From positions 62,001 through 126,000 of the forward strand of contig NZ_VUMS01000003.1 of assembly GCF_009696065.1 (NCBI RefSeq): a stretch of 64,000 bases of DNA, read 5' to 3'. This stretch comes from Oliverpabstia intestinalis (GTDB lineage: Bacteria > Bacillota > Clostridia > Lachnospirales > Lachnospiraceae). The notes below the pieces were generated by a model. The model did not search any database, was not told where the DNA came from, and saw only the letters and a program-made list of their open reading frames with translations. Shown piece after piece: positions 28,219 to 36,612 of the stretch. The stretch's first letter is position 1; the number at the start of each line of letters is the position of its first letter. A program made the translations under genes and the position numbers.

Positions 28219-28596
28219 TTAGTAATGTTCAAGAATTTCCCGGATTCGCTGTGGAAATTCAGCACTCATATTTTCTGATTTTACATAAGCGGCAAGAAAA
28301 TCAAGAACTCCTGTTTCAGTATCACGGCTTTGAGAAATGGCATTTAAGAATGCCTGCTGTTCTTTGTATGCTTCTTTTGAAATAGCAGCAACATATGCTT
28401 TACCGGTTCTTGTATAAGATTTCCCAATCGAATCAACTTTCAGATAACCTTTATTTTCAAGGACAACCAGTGCGGGAGCTACCGTATTTCTTTTTAAAGC
28501 AGGCGATGCTTTTAAAATTTCCGAAATCAGACAAGGATGATCCATGTTCCATATGGTATTCATAATCTGTTCTTCCCTGGGTGTCAATCCATACAT
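28219..28596 (-). CDS. BlaI/MecI/CopY-family transcriptional repressor, orphan
   Basis: A 125-residue winged-helix repressor. N-terminal HTH: LTPREEQIMNTIWNMDHPC then SEILKASPALKRNTVAPALVVLENKGYL (DNA recognition and wing), then a C-terminal helical dimer region (YKEQQAFLNAISQS). BlaI and MecI control beta-lactamase or PBP2a and are cleaved on signal from BlaR1/MecR1. No sensor protease or beta-lactamase lies nearby. The target may be elsewhere or may include the wall enzymes 350 bases away, which is only suggestion. TGGAGGATAG is present before the start. Confidence 0.85.
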   Translation of the reverse strand: MYGLTPREEQIMNTIWNMDHPCLISEILKASPALKRNTVAPALVVLENKGYLKVDSIGKSYTRTGKAYVAAISKEAYKEQQAFLNAISQSRDTETGVLDFLAAYVKSENMSAEFPQRIREILEHY

Positions 28597-28637
28597 ATTT
28601 CTATCCTCCGTAAAATTACATATTCTATAGTAGTTTC

Positions 28638-28779
28638 GTAACTATTCAGTAGCCACTGTCCCACGAGGTGTTTTGACATGAATATGTCAAAATCCCGAGA
28701 CATACAAGCCAAAATGCCATTACCGAAGGTGATTTTTTATGCATTTTGGGTCGTAACTGTGAAGGTACTGAACAGTTAC
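28638..28779. mobile_element. 142-bp structured MITE with exact 8-bp target duplication
   Basis: Terminal inverted repeats GTAACTATTCAGTA and TACTGAACAGTTAC; flanked by GTAGTTTC on both sides (28630-28637 and 28780-28787). Internal stems: TTTTGACAT/ATGTCAAAA and CCAAAATGC/GCATTTTGG. No coding capacity. A second full copy is at 60214. The rest of the 374-base gap before the tRNA holds nothing I can name. Confidence 0.88.
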
Positions 28780-28937
28780 GTAGTTTCATACAGAAAACCC
28801 CATCTCCAACACATCCTAGTATAAAGAAAGGGATGAAAAAAATCAATAGAATTGTAAAAAAATCAAACGATTTATTGACTTTTTGACATGGGATCCTATA
28901 AATAATCCGAGGAACTGCTTTTTTGAAATGATAAAAC

Positions 28938-28968
28938 AAAAACCGCCAGAATCAAATTCTGACGGTTA
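28938..28968 (-). terminator. terminator of tRNA-Arg
   Basis: On the minus strand, CCGTCAGAATTTGATTCTGG closes a 10-bp stem and is followed by CGGTTTTTG. Confidence 0.8.
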
Positions 28969-28970
28969 AG

Positions 28971-29044
28971 CGTGCGTTAGAGGATTCGAACCCCCGGCCT
29001 TTTGGTCCGTAGCCAAACGCTCTATCCAGCTGAGCTAAACGCAC
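28971..29044 (-). tRNA. tRNA-Arg (anticodon ACG)
   Basis: A 74-base cloverleaf on the minus strand. Acceptor GTGCGTT pairs with AACGCAC, the D arm has GCTCAGCTGGATAGAGC, the anticodon loop is CTACGGA (anticodon ACG, read as inosine-modified), the T arm has GGGTTCGAATCC. CCA is not encoded. It reads all CGU/CGC/CGA codons after A34 deamination. It is a single gene with a terminator. Confidence 0.95.
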
Positions 29045-29180
29045 ATTTTTGTTTGTGTTGTTCGGTTGTCCCTCACAACAAAGCCTATTATAAGGGAGAG
29101 TTAGTCAAATGTCAACACTTTTTTTGAAAAAAATTAAATTTTTTTAATTGTTAGAAAAACAGGCAAAATTATGGGATTGC

Positions 29181-29209
29181 TTGAAAAGAAAGAAATGATG
29201 TGCTAATGT
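29181..29209 (+). promoter_or_regulatory. putative promoter of malQ
   Basis: TTGAAA (29181-29186), 17 bases, TAATGT (29204-29209), 31 bases before the start codon. Confidence 0.5.
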
Positions 29210-29240
29210 TAGTAAGAGAATACACAGGGAGGGTATACAA

Positions 29241-30791
29241 ATGAGAGCAAGTGGTGTGTTGATGCCTGTTTCTTCTTTGCCGTCCAGATATGGGATCGGT
29301 TGCTTTTCGAAAGAGGCATATGAATTTGTGGACTGCCTGGAGCGTGCAGGCCAGTCAAAATGGCAGGTCCTTCCATTAGGACCTACCGGATATGGAGATT
29401 CTCCGTATCAGCCGTTTTCCACATTCGCAGGTAATCCGTACTTTATCGATCTGGATATGCTGGTGGAAGAAGGTCTCCTTTTTAAAGAAGAATGTGAACA
29501 GCTGCAGTGGGGATGGGATCCGAGATTTGTAGATTATGAAAGAATCTACTTTTCAAAAAATGAGATTTTGAGAAAAGCGTACGGGCGTTTTGATGCAGAT
29601 GATAAATTTTATGCTTTCTGTAAAAAAGAGCAGGAATGGCTGGAACCGTACTGTCTGTTCCGTGCTATCAAGGACAGCCAGAACGGTGCACTGTGGACAA
29701 CCTGGCCGGAAGAACTGCGAAAAAGTGATTCCAAAGAAGTGCAGAATAAGAAAAAAGAGCTGAAAAAAGAGATGGAATACTACCAGTTTCTGGAATATGA
29801 ATTTGACTGTCAGTGGAACAAACTGAAAACATATGCTAATAAGAAGGGAATCACCATTATCGGAGATCTTCCAATCTATGTGGCTATTGACAGTGCGGAT
29901 GCATGGGCGAATCCGATGATGTTCCAGATGGACGAGAATGGTGTGCCAAGTGCTATTGCAGGCTGTCCCCCGGATGCATTTTCAGCGGACGGCCAGATGT
30001 GGGGCAATCCGTTGTATGACTGGAAAACACAGAAAAAAACCGGATACAAATGGTGGATTCAGCGTATGAAGAGAAGTCTTGTATTATACGATACCGTGCG
30101 CATCGATCATTTTCGTGGATTTGCAGAGTATTATGCGATTCCGGCGGACGCAGAAAATGCATTGGAAGGAGAATGGAAGGAAGGTCCTGGCATCGATCTG
30201 TTCCGGGCGATGGAAAAAGCACTGGGAGATATGGATGTGATCGCGGAAGATCTTGGAACTTTGGATGAGAAAGTTTTTGATCTGATGGACAAGACAGGAT
30301 ATCCGGGGATGAAAGTCCTGCAATTTGCTTTTGATTCCGGTAATACAAACTTTTATCTGCCGCATCGCTATAAGAAAAACTGCGTCGTATATACAGGAAC
30401 TCACGACAACGATACGACAAAGGCATGGTATTATGGCATGAACGACTGGGCGAGAGAGTACTCCAAAGCATATCTGAATAATTATGACCGCCCGTGGGAA
30501 GACATCCCGTGGGATTTTATCCGGGCGGCAGAAGCCAGCGTTGCCGATCTGGCAGTGATTCCGATGTGGGATCTGTTGTGCTGTGGCAGCGAAGGAAGAA
30601 TGAATCATCCATCCACACTGGGGGAAAACTGGAAATGGAGGATGCTTCCGGGCGAGTTCCGTGAGGATATCATCGGACGACTGCGCTGGCTGACAGATAC
30701 TTTCCAGAGAATGCTTGTTCCTCCGAAAATCGAAGAAGAGCAGGAGGAAAACGAAGATGAAACAGATGCTTCAGTATCTGAAAGCGTATAA
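29241..30791 (+). CDS. malQ: 4-alpha-glucanotransferase (amylomaltase)
   Basis: A 516-residue GH77 enzyme that transfers glucan segments between maltodextrins, releasing glucose. Family blocks: RASGVLMPVSSLPSRYGIG, GDSPYQPFSTFAGNPYFID, IIGDLPIYVAIDSADAW, the nucleophile region VRIDHFRGF (Asp), the acid/base region VIAEDLGTLDEKV, and YTGTHDNDTT. The last ~20 residues (EEEQEENEDETDASVSESV) are unusual: they are coded by bases that also hold the ribosome site and the first 35 bases of the next gene. I take them as a by-product of that overlap. The enzyme is cytoplasmic and links to glycogen or starch breakdown. Confidence 0.94.
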   Translation: MRASGVLMPVSSLPSRYGIGCFSKEAYEFVDCLERAGQSKWQVLPLGPTGYGDSPYQPFSTFAGNPYFIDLDMLVEEGLLFKEECEQLQWGWDPRFVDYERIYFSKNEILRKAYGRFDADDKFYAFCKKEQEWLEPYCLFRAIKDSQNGALWTTWPEELRKSDSKEVQNKKKELKKEMEYYQFLEYEFDCQWNKLKTYANKKGITIIGDLPIYVAIDSADAWANPMMFQMDENGVPSAIAGCPPDAFSADGQMWGNPLYDWKTQKKTGYKWWIQRMKRSLVLYDTVRIDHFRGFAEYYAIPADAENALEGEWKEGPGIDLFRAMEKALGDMDVIAEDLGTLDEKVFDLMDKTGYPGMKVLQFAFDSGNTNFYLPHRYKKNCVVYTGTHDNDTTKAWYYGMNDWAREYSKAYLNNYDRPWEDIPWDFIRAAEASVADLAVIPMWDLLCCGSEGRMNHPSTLGENWKWRMLPGEFREDIIGRLRWLTDTFQRMLVPPKIEEEQEENEDETDASVSESV

Positions 30792-32493
30792 AAAAGAGTC
30801 GATTATTGCACCGCTGTTTAAAATGCTGGAAGCCAGTTTTGAATTGCTGGTTCCGATCGTTATGGCAAATATCATCGATGTCGGTATCCAGAATGGCGAC
30901 AAGCCGTATATCTGGAGAATGTGCGCGCTGATGATCGCACTGGGCGTGCTGGGACTGGTGTGTTCCCTGACGGCGCAGTATTTTGCTGCAAAGGCGGCGA
31001 TGGGATTTGGAACGGCACTGAGAAAGGCACTGTTTGGACACATCAACAGCCTGAGCTATAACGAACTGGATCAGATCGGAACGCCGACACTGATCACCCG
31101 TATGACCAGTGATATCAACCAGGCGCAGACCGGTGTCAATATGATGCTCCGTCTGTTCCTGCGTTCTCCGTTCATCGTCATCGGAGCAGTTGTGATGGCT
31201 TTTACTATCAGCGCAAAACTGACGATCATTTTCCTGATTGCAGTACCGTTAATCGGACTGGCAATTTATCTGATCATGCGTATCACTGTACCGATCTATA
31301 AAAAAGTACAGAGTATTCTGGATCAGATCGTGCTTCATACGAGAGAAAATTATGTAGGTGCCAGAGTGGTACGTGCATTTTCCAGGGAAAAAGATGAGAC
31401 GGAACAGTTTGATGAAATCAGCGGCAACCTGAAAAATACACAGCTGTATGCCGGTAAGATTTCTGCACTGATGAACCCGATCACCTATGTGATGGTCAAT
31501 ATCGCGATCCTGTGTATCCTGTGGTTTGGCGGCTGGCAGGTACAGATCGGCAGCGTATCCCAGGGACAGATTGTGGCGCTGGTCAATTATATGAATCAGA
31601 TTCTGCTGGCGCTGGTTGCACTGGCGAACCTGATTGTTGCTGTAACAAGAGCACTGGTTTGTGCGATACGTATTAATGAAGTTTTCCGGGTAAACAGTTC
31701 CATGAAAGAGGGCGCTGAAGAAAAAAATACGCAGGAAAGCGGGAAACCGAGAGTCGTGTTTGACCATGTGACTTTTACTTATGGTGGGGCGCAGGAAGCT
31801 TCTCTGACAGATATCAGTTTTTCGGCAATGCCGGGAGAAACGGTTGGAATCATCGGCGGTACCGGATCCGGAAAGTCCACACTGGTTAATCTGATTCCAC
31901 GGTTCTACGACGCTACAAAAGGTTCGGTTACTGTAGACGGTCAGGATGTGAAAGCTTATACTTTCCGGCATCTGCGTGAGAAGATTGGTGTGGTTCCCCA
32001 GAAAGCAGTTCTGTTCCTGGGAACCATCCGAAGTAATCTTCAGTGGCGTAAAAAAGATGCGAAAGAGAGAGAACTGTGGAAAGCCCTGCAGATCGCGCAG
32101 GTGGAAGAAGTGGTGAAGAAGAAACAGAAAGGGCTGGATGAAAAAGTAGAGACCGGTGGAAGAAACTTTTCCGGAGGACAAAGACAGCGGCTGACCATTG
32201 CACGGGCACTGGTCGGGGAACCGGAGATTCTGATTCTTGACGACAGTGCTTCCGCACTGGACTTTGCAACAGATGCGGCTCTGCGAAGATCCATTAAAGA
32301 AAGTACCGGAAATGCAACGGTATTCCTGGTATCCCAGCGTGCGGCAACCGTAAAAAATGCAGATCAGATTCTGGTGCTGGATGACGGAAAACTTGTGGGG
32401 AAAGGAACGCATGAGGAATTATTGAAGAATTGTAACGTATATAAGGAGATCTGTATGTCACAGTTTTCCAGTCAGGAGGTAGCACAGTTATGA
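30757..32493 (+). CDS. heterodimeric ABC exporter half, degenerate ATPase site
   Basis: A 578-residue ABC half-transporter: a six-helix membrane domain (residues about 15-310) and an ATPase domain. Walker A is GGTGSGKST (about 366-374) and the signature FSGGQRQR is normal, but Walker B ends LILDDSASALD, so the catalytic Glu is replaced by Asp, and the H-loop reads VSQRA with Gln in place of His. These changes mark the degenerate-site partner of asymmetric exporters such as BmrC or TM287. The ATG at 30757 has AGGAGG and lies 35 bases inside malQ. The next gene overlaps by 4 bases (ATGA). Substrate unknown; drugs, lipids or peptides are typical. Confidence 0.9.
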   Translation: MKQMLQYLKAYKKESIIAPLFKMLEASFELLVPIVMANIIDVGIQNGDKPYIWRMCALMIALGVLGLVCSLTAQYFAAKAAMGFGTALRKALFGHINSLSYNELDQIGTPTLITRMTSDINQAQTGVNMMLRLFLRSPFIVIGAVVMAFTISAKLTIIFLIAVPLIGLAIYLIMRITVPIYKKVQSILDQIVLHTRENYVGARVVRAFSREKDETEQFDEISGNLKNTQLYAGKISALMNPITYVMVNIAILCILWFGGWQVQIGSVSQGQIVALVNYMNQILLALVALANLIVAVTRALVCAIRINEVFRVNSSMKEGAEEKNTQESGKPRVVFDHVTFTYGGAQEASLTDISFSAMPGETVGIIGGTGSGKSTLVNLIPRFYDATKGSVTVDGQDVKAYTFRHLREKIGVVPQKAVLFLGTIRSNLQWRKKDAKERELWKALQIAQVEEVVKKKQKGLDEKVETGGRNFSGGQRQRLTIARALVGEPEILILDDSASALDFATDAALRRSIKESTGNATVFLVSQRAATVKNADQILVLDDGKLVGKGTHEELLKNCNVYKEICMSQFSSQEVAQL

Positions 32494-34229
32494 AAAACAA
32501 AAAGACCATAAACCGTGTCCTGAAACTGATTCGCCCGTACACGTATCTGGTGGTCAGTATTCTGGTACTGGCGGCAGTCACAGTAGCAGCTACCCTGTAT
32601 TCGCCCATCCTGATTGGCAAAGGTGTGGACTGTATGATAGAGAAGGGGCTGGTAAGCTTCCCGGATCTGAAACTGGTGCTGCTCCAGCTGGCAGTGGTGA
32701 CTGCAATCTCTGCGATATCTCAGTGGGTGATGAGTCTTCTGACCAATAAAATGACATACAAGATCGTAGATGATATCCGCAGACGGGTATTTGCCCATAT
32801 GGAAATTCTTCCGCTCCGTTATATGGACGCGCACCAGCCGGGTGATGCGATCAGCAGAATTTCCACAGATGTGGATCAGTTTTCCGACGGTCTTTTAATG
32901 GGATTTACCCAGCTGTTTTCCGGTGTGATGACGATTCTCGGAACACTGGGATTTATGATATCCATCGATGGAAGAATCACGCTGATCGTGGTATTGATCA
33001 CGCCGTTATCTTTTTTCGTGGCAAACTTTATCGCAAAACGTACATTTACCATGTTCCGTCTGCAGTCTGAGACGAGAGCAGAGATGACTTCTCTGGTAGA
33101 AGAAATGGTGGGAAACCAGAAAGTGGTTAAAGCATTTGCCTATGAAAAAGAGGCGGAGGAACAGTTTGATGATATTAACCAGAGACTGCAGTCCTGCAGC
33201 CTGAAAGCGACCTTCTTCTCTTCCATTACTAATCCTTCCACCCGCTTTGTCAACGGACTGGTGTATACGGGCGTTGGTATTTTCGGTGCATTTTCCGCGA
33301 TCCAGGGAAGAATTACCGTTGGTCAGCTGAGTAGTTTTCTGAATTATGCCAATCAGTATACCAAGCCGTTTAACGAGATCTCCGGTGTGGTGACAGAACT
33401 TCAGAACGCGCTGGCATGTGCGGGAAGAATCTTTCATTTTCTGGACGAAGAACCGGTACCGGAGAATGCGGCAGATGCTAAGACGCTGGATCAGGTGGAG
33501 GGCCGCGTGAGATTTGAGGATGTAAGCTTTTCGTACACCAGTGAGGTGCCACTGATCGAACATATGAATCTGGAAGTAAAACCGGGACAGCGGGTGGCAA
33601 TTGTAGGTCCGACCGGATGTGGTAAGACGACAGTAATCAATCTGCTGATGCGTTTTTATGATATAAATAAAGGAAAGATCACACTGGATGGTGTACCGAT
33701 TCAGAATCTGACCTGGGAAAGTCTCCGTTCCAGTTACGGAATGGTGCTTCAGGAAACCTGGCTGAAAACGGGTACGATCCGGGATAATATCTCTTACGGA
33801 AAACCGGATGCCACAAGGGAGGAAGTGATCGAAGCAGCAAAACAGGCTCATGCCCACAGTTTTATCAAACGTCTTCCGAAAGGATATGACACGGTGATGG
33901 GTGAGGACGGCGGAAGCCTGTCCCAGGGACAGAAACAGCTGCTTTGTATCGCCAGACTGATGTTACTAAAACCGCCGGTACTGATTCTGGACGAGGCGAC
34001 ATCTTCCATCGATACGATGACAGAGATCCGTATCCAGAAAGCATTCCAGAAACTGATGGAGGGACGGACGAGTTTTGTGGTGGCACACCGGCTGTCTACC
34101 ATTAAGGAATCGGATGTGATTCTGGTTATGAAGGACGGACATATTCTGGAGACCGGCAAGCATGAAGAACTGTTGGAGAAGAAAGGGTTCTATGCACAGC
34201 TGTATCAGAGTCAGTTTTGTAACGTGTAG
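32490..34229 (+). CDS. heterodimeric ABC exporter half, canonical ATPase site
   Basis: A 579-residue partner of the preceding protein. Six membrane helices, then an ATPase domain with Walker A GPTGCGKTT, Walker B VLILDEATSSID (catalytic Glu present) and H-loop VAHRLSTI (His present). Its signature motif is LSQGQKQ rather than LSGGQ, as expected because in the dimer this motif faces the degenerate site of the other subunit. Start ATG overlaps the stop of the first gene, and AGGAGG sits about 13 bases upstream. Together the two make a full asymmetric exporter (BmrCD/TM287-288 class). Confidence 0.92.
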   Translation: MKNKKTINRVLKLIRPYTYLVVSILVLAAVTVAATLYSPILIGKGVDCMIEKGLVSFPDLKLVLLQLAVVTAISAISQWVMSLLTNKMTYKIVDDIRRRVFAHMEILPLRYMDAHQPGDAISRISTDVDQFSDGLLMGFTQLFSGVMTILGTLGFMISIDGRITLIVVLITPLSFFVANFIAKRTFTMFRLQSETRAEMTSLVEEMVGNQKVVKAFAYEKEAEEQFDDINQRLQSCSLKATFFSSITNPSTRFVNGLVYTGVGIFGAFSAIQGRITVGQLSSFLNYANQYTKPFNEISGVVTELQNALACAGRIFHFLDEEPVPENAADAKTLDQVEGRVRFEDVSFSYTSEVPLIEHMNLEVKPGQRVAIVGPTGCGKTTVINLLMRFYDINKGKITLDGVPIQNLTWESLRSSYGMVLQETWLKTGTIRDNISYGKPDATREEVIEAAKQAHAHSFIKRLPKGYDTVMGEDGGSLSQGQKQLLCIARLMLLKPPVLILDEATSSIDTMTEIRIQKAFQKLMEGRTSFVVAHRLSTIKESDVILVMKDGHILETGKHEELLEKKGFYAQLYQSQFCNV

Positions 34230-34251
34230 ATAGGATATGCAAAAAAGGGAC

Positions 34252-34435
34252 GCGCTAGATCCCGGATGGAACATTCAGGCAACATGGGCAGGGGAACTTT
34301 GAACTAGCCGCTAACTTCGACTAAATTCACGCGGGTCAGCTGACCCGCGTGAAAGTCTACGTAAGCGTCGGATTTCAAAGCCTCCCCTAACCGCCCATAA
34401 AGTGTTGCCTGAACGTTCCATCCGGGATCTGGCGC
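34252..34435. repeat. long hairpin element 1
   Basis: Outer arms AGATCCCGGATGGAAC and GTTCCATCCGGGATCT, with TTCAGGCAACA/TGTTGCCTGAA next inside; the centre is the 28-base palindrome at 34326-34353 built on GGGTCAGCTGACCC. The inner ~130 bases are the reverse complement of element 2 with differences in the stems. It directly follows the ABC exporter, and this 713-base gap has no gene. Confidence 0.85.
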
Positions 34436-34640
34436 TGTTTGTTTGCAAAGGGGAGGGTGTGAAGGTCGCAGGCGGGAGGTTGTGGCTGATAGCCCAAAAT
34501 ACGAACAAGTGAATTGGTTATCTATCTATCAGAAAATTATTAGTAGATGGGAAAATAGGGTGTTTAGGTCGATAAAATTGTGTGTGTAGTCTAGAGATTA
34601 AAGTATATAATATAAGCCAGATTAGTTACAGGAAAAGTCA

Positions 34641-34821
34641 GCAGAGGGAGAGTAGCACAGGGGCGGGGACACTTTGTGGGCGGTTAGGGCAAGCTTTGAG
34701 ATCCGACGCTTACGCAGGCTTTCGCGAGGGTCAGCTGACCCTCGTGAACCATAGCCGAAGTTAGCGGCTAGCTTAAAGTTGCCCTGCCCACGTCCCCGCC
34801 CCTGTGCTACTCTCCCTCTGC
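34641..34821. repeat. long hairpin element 2, inverted relative to element 1
   Basis: A perfect 30-bp outer stem (GAGAGTAGCACAGGGGCG with its complement, extending to both ends), different from the outer stem of element 1; inner core shared with element 1 in reverse orientation (CACTTTGTGGGCGGTTAGGG, ATCCGACGCTTACG, GAAGTTAGCGGCTAG). The pair is bounded by AGGGACGC at 34246-34253 and GCGTCCCT at 34820-34827. Confidence 0.85.
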
Positions 34822-34942
34822 GTCCCTCCTGAATACACTCTCCTAACAAACTTTGACATAACCGCCTAAAAATGCTATAGTATAGACCAAATCTATTTCA
34901 CCCAAAACCAACGAATCCAAAAATCAAAAAGGGGGCAAACCC

Positions 34943-35491
34943 ATGTTTCATAAAGTCATCATCACCCTTCTGAAACCCTTATCCTTCCTCCCGGCTCTTC
35001 TGGTTATGTATATGATATTTTCTTTTTCGGCGCAGAACGGTACGGAGTCGGGTGATCTGAGTTTCAAAGTGAGTGTAAAACTGGTGGAAGTCGGATCAGA
35101 AGTGCTGGATATGAAACTGACGGACAGCGAGATTCAGATGTATGCGAACAAATACCATCATTATGTAAGAAAACTCGGCCATATGACCGAATACTGTGTA
35201 TTGGCGATCACGCTTTGTGTGCCGTTGTATGCGTACGGTGTGCGGGGCATCTGGCTGTATCTGCTGGCGGGATTGATCTGTGCCGGATTTGCGGCAACGG
35301 ATGAATACCATCAGTCGTTTGTGGCCGGACGTGGGCCGTCGGCGCGGGATGTCTGCATCGATACGTTTGGAGCCATGATCGGCATCACAGGAACACAGAT
35401 TGTCGGCTGGGCAGCCGTAAAGAGCACGAAAGAACTGGAAAGAGAGCGGAAACGCAAAAGAAAGCAGAAAAGAAGAAGGCAGAAACGCTGA
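34943..35491 (+). CDS. VanZ-like membrane protein (copy 2)
   Basis: A 182-residue VanZ-family protein. Membrane helices at about 7-27, 80-98, 100-120 and 140-157; family blocks FSAQNGTESGDLS, RKLGHMTEYCVLA and ATDEYHQSFVAGRGPSARDVCIDTFGA (close to the DEYHQ-F-xGR-G pattern usual in the short VanZ branch). It ends in a very basic tail (RERKRKRKQKRRRQKR). AAGGGGGC precedes the ATG. Function unknown; no glycopeptide resistance genes nearby. Confidence 0.85.
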   Translation: MFHKVIITLLKPLSFLPALLVMYMIFSFSAQNGTESGDLSFKVSVKLVEVGSEVLDMKLTDSEIQMYANKYHHYVRKLGHMTEYCVLAITLCVPLYAYGVRGIWLYLLAGLICAGFAATDEYHQSFVAGRGPSARDVCIDTFGAMIGITGTQIVGWAAVKSTKELERERKRKRKQKRRRQKR

Positions 35492-35564
35492 TCGGAAAAG
35501 AAGAACCGTGTTACTGGGAACGGAGTGAACAGTAAAACAGATGGGCGGAAGTGTCAGAATAAGA

Positions 35565-35593
35565 TTGAATTAGGTGTATCGCTATATTATAAT
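35565..35593 (+). promoter_or_regulatory. putative sigma-A promoter of thyA-dfrA
   Basis: TTGAAT (35565-35570), 17 bases, perfect TATAAT (35588-35593). Confidence 0.65.
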
Positions 35594-35646
35594 TAAATCA
35601 GTGATTTTGATCTGGCGAAGAGCCGGTTCGAAAAAGGAGGAAAGCA

Positions 35647-36498
35647 ATGAGTTACGCAGATGATTTATTTATCCGCATGTGTCAGGATATTATAGATAAC
35701 GGATTAAGTACGGAGGGAGAAAAAGTGCGTCCGGTGTGGGAAGATACCGGGGAGAGCGCTTACACGATCAAGAGGTTCGGTGTGGTCAACCGCTATGATC
35801 TTTCAAAAGAATTTCCGGCACTGACACTTCGGAGAACAGCACTGAAAAGTGCTTTTGATGAGATCCTGTGGATCTGGCAGAAAAAATCGAATAATATTCA
35901 CGATCTGAACAGCCATATCTGGGATAGCTGGGCAGATGAAGACGGATCCATCGGAAAGGCCTACGGGTATCAGCTGGGAGTGAAGCACCAGTATAAAGAG
36001 GGCATGATGGATCAGGTCGACCGTGTACTGTATGATCTGAAAAACAATCCATACAGCAGAAGAATCATGACGAACATCTACGTGCATCAGGATCTGCACG
36101 AGATGAATCTGTATCCCTGTGCGTATTCGATGACATTTAACGTGACAAAAGAAAAAGACAGCGACAGACTGACACTGAACGGTGTGTTGAACCAACGTTC
36201 TAATGATGTGCTGGCAGCGAATAACTGGAATGTCTGCCAGTATGCGCTGCTTCTGATGATGATCGCACAGGTATGCGATATGAAAGCGGGCGAACTGCTT
36301 CATGTGATTGCGGATGCTCATATATACGATCGCCATATCCCACTGGTAAAAGAGCTGATCAGCAGAGAAACTCATCCGGCACCAAAGGTATGGCTGAATC
36401 CGGAAGTCAAGGATTTCTATGCATTTACTGTGGAGGATCTTCATGTGGAAGATTATGTGACAGGACCACAGATTAAAAATATTCCGATTGCTGTGTAA
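35647..36498 (+). CDS. thyA: thymidylate synthase
   Basis: A 283-residue ThyA that methylates dUMP to dTMP using methylene-tetrahydrofolate. The nucleophile is Cys158 in LYPCAYSMTF; the dUMP and folate sites are NQRSNDVLAANNWNVCQYALLL and HVIADAHIYDRHI. The C-terminal IAV end closes the active site. GGAGG precedes the ATG. It is followed by dfrA 114 bases on, which regenerates the dihydrofolate that ThyA produces. Confidence 0.96.
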   Translation: MSYADDLFIRMCQDIIDNGLSTEGEKVRPVWEDTGESAYTIKRFGVVNRYDLSKEFPALTLRRTALKSAFDEILWIWQKKSNNIHDLNSHIWDSWADEDGSIGKAYGYQLGVKHQYKEGMMDQVDRVLYDLKNNPYSRRIMTNIYVHQDLHEMNLYPCAYSMTFNVTKEKDSDRLTLNGVLNQRSNDVLAANNWNVCQYALLLMMIAQVCDMKAGELLHVIADAHIYDRHIPLVKELISRETHPAPKVWLNPEVKDFYAFTVEDLHVEDYVTGPQIKNIPIAV

Positions 36499-36506
36499 GA
36501 AGATGA

Positions 36507-36560
36507 TTTTTAATGCATTTTGGCTCGCAACGGTGAAGGTAGTGAGCAGTTACAAGCAGA
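36507..36560. repeat. right-half fragment of the MITE family
   Basis: Contains ATGCATTTTGGCTCG, then ACGGTGAAGGTAGTGAGCAG and TTAC, matching the right half of the copy at 28638 with changes. Lies between thyA and dfrA. The left half is gone, as if deletion joined it to the thyA 3' end. Confidence 0.65.
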
Positions 36561-36612
36561 CAATGAGCCGGGAAAACAGAAAAATAAAAACGTATCAGAC
36601 AGGAGAATAATA

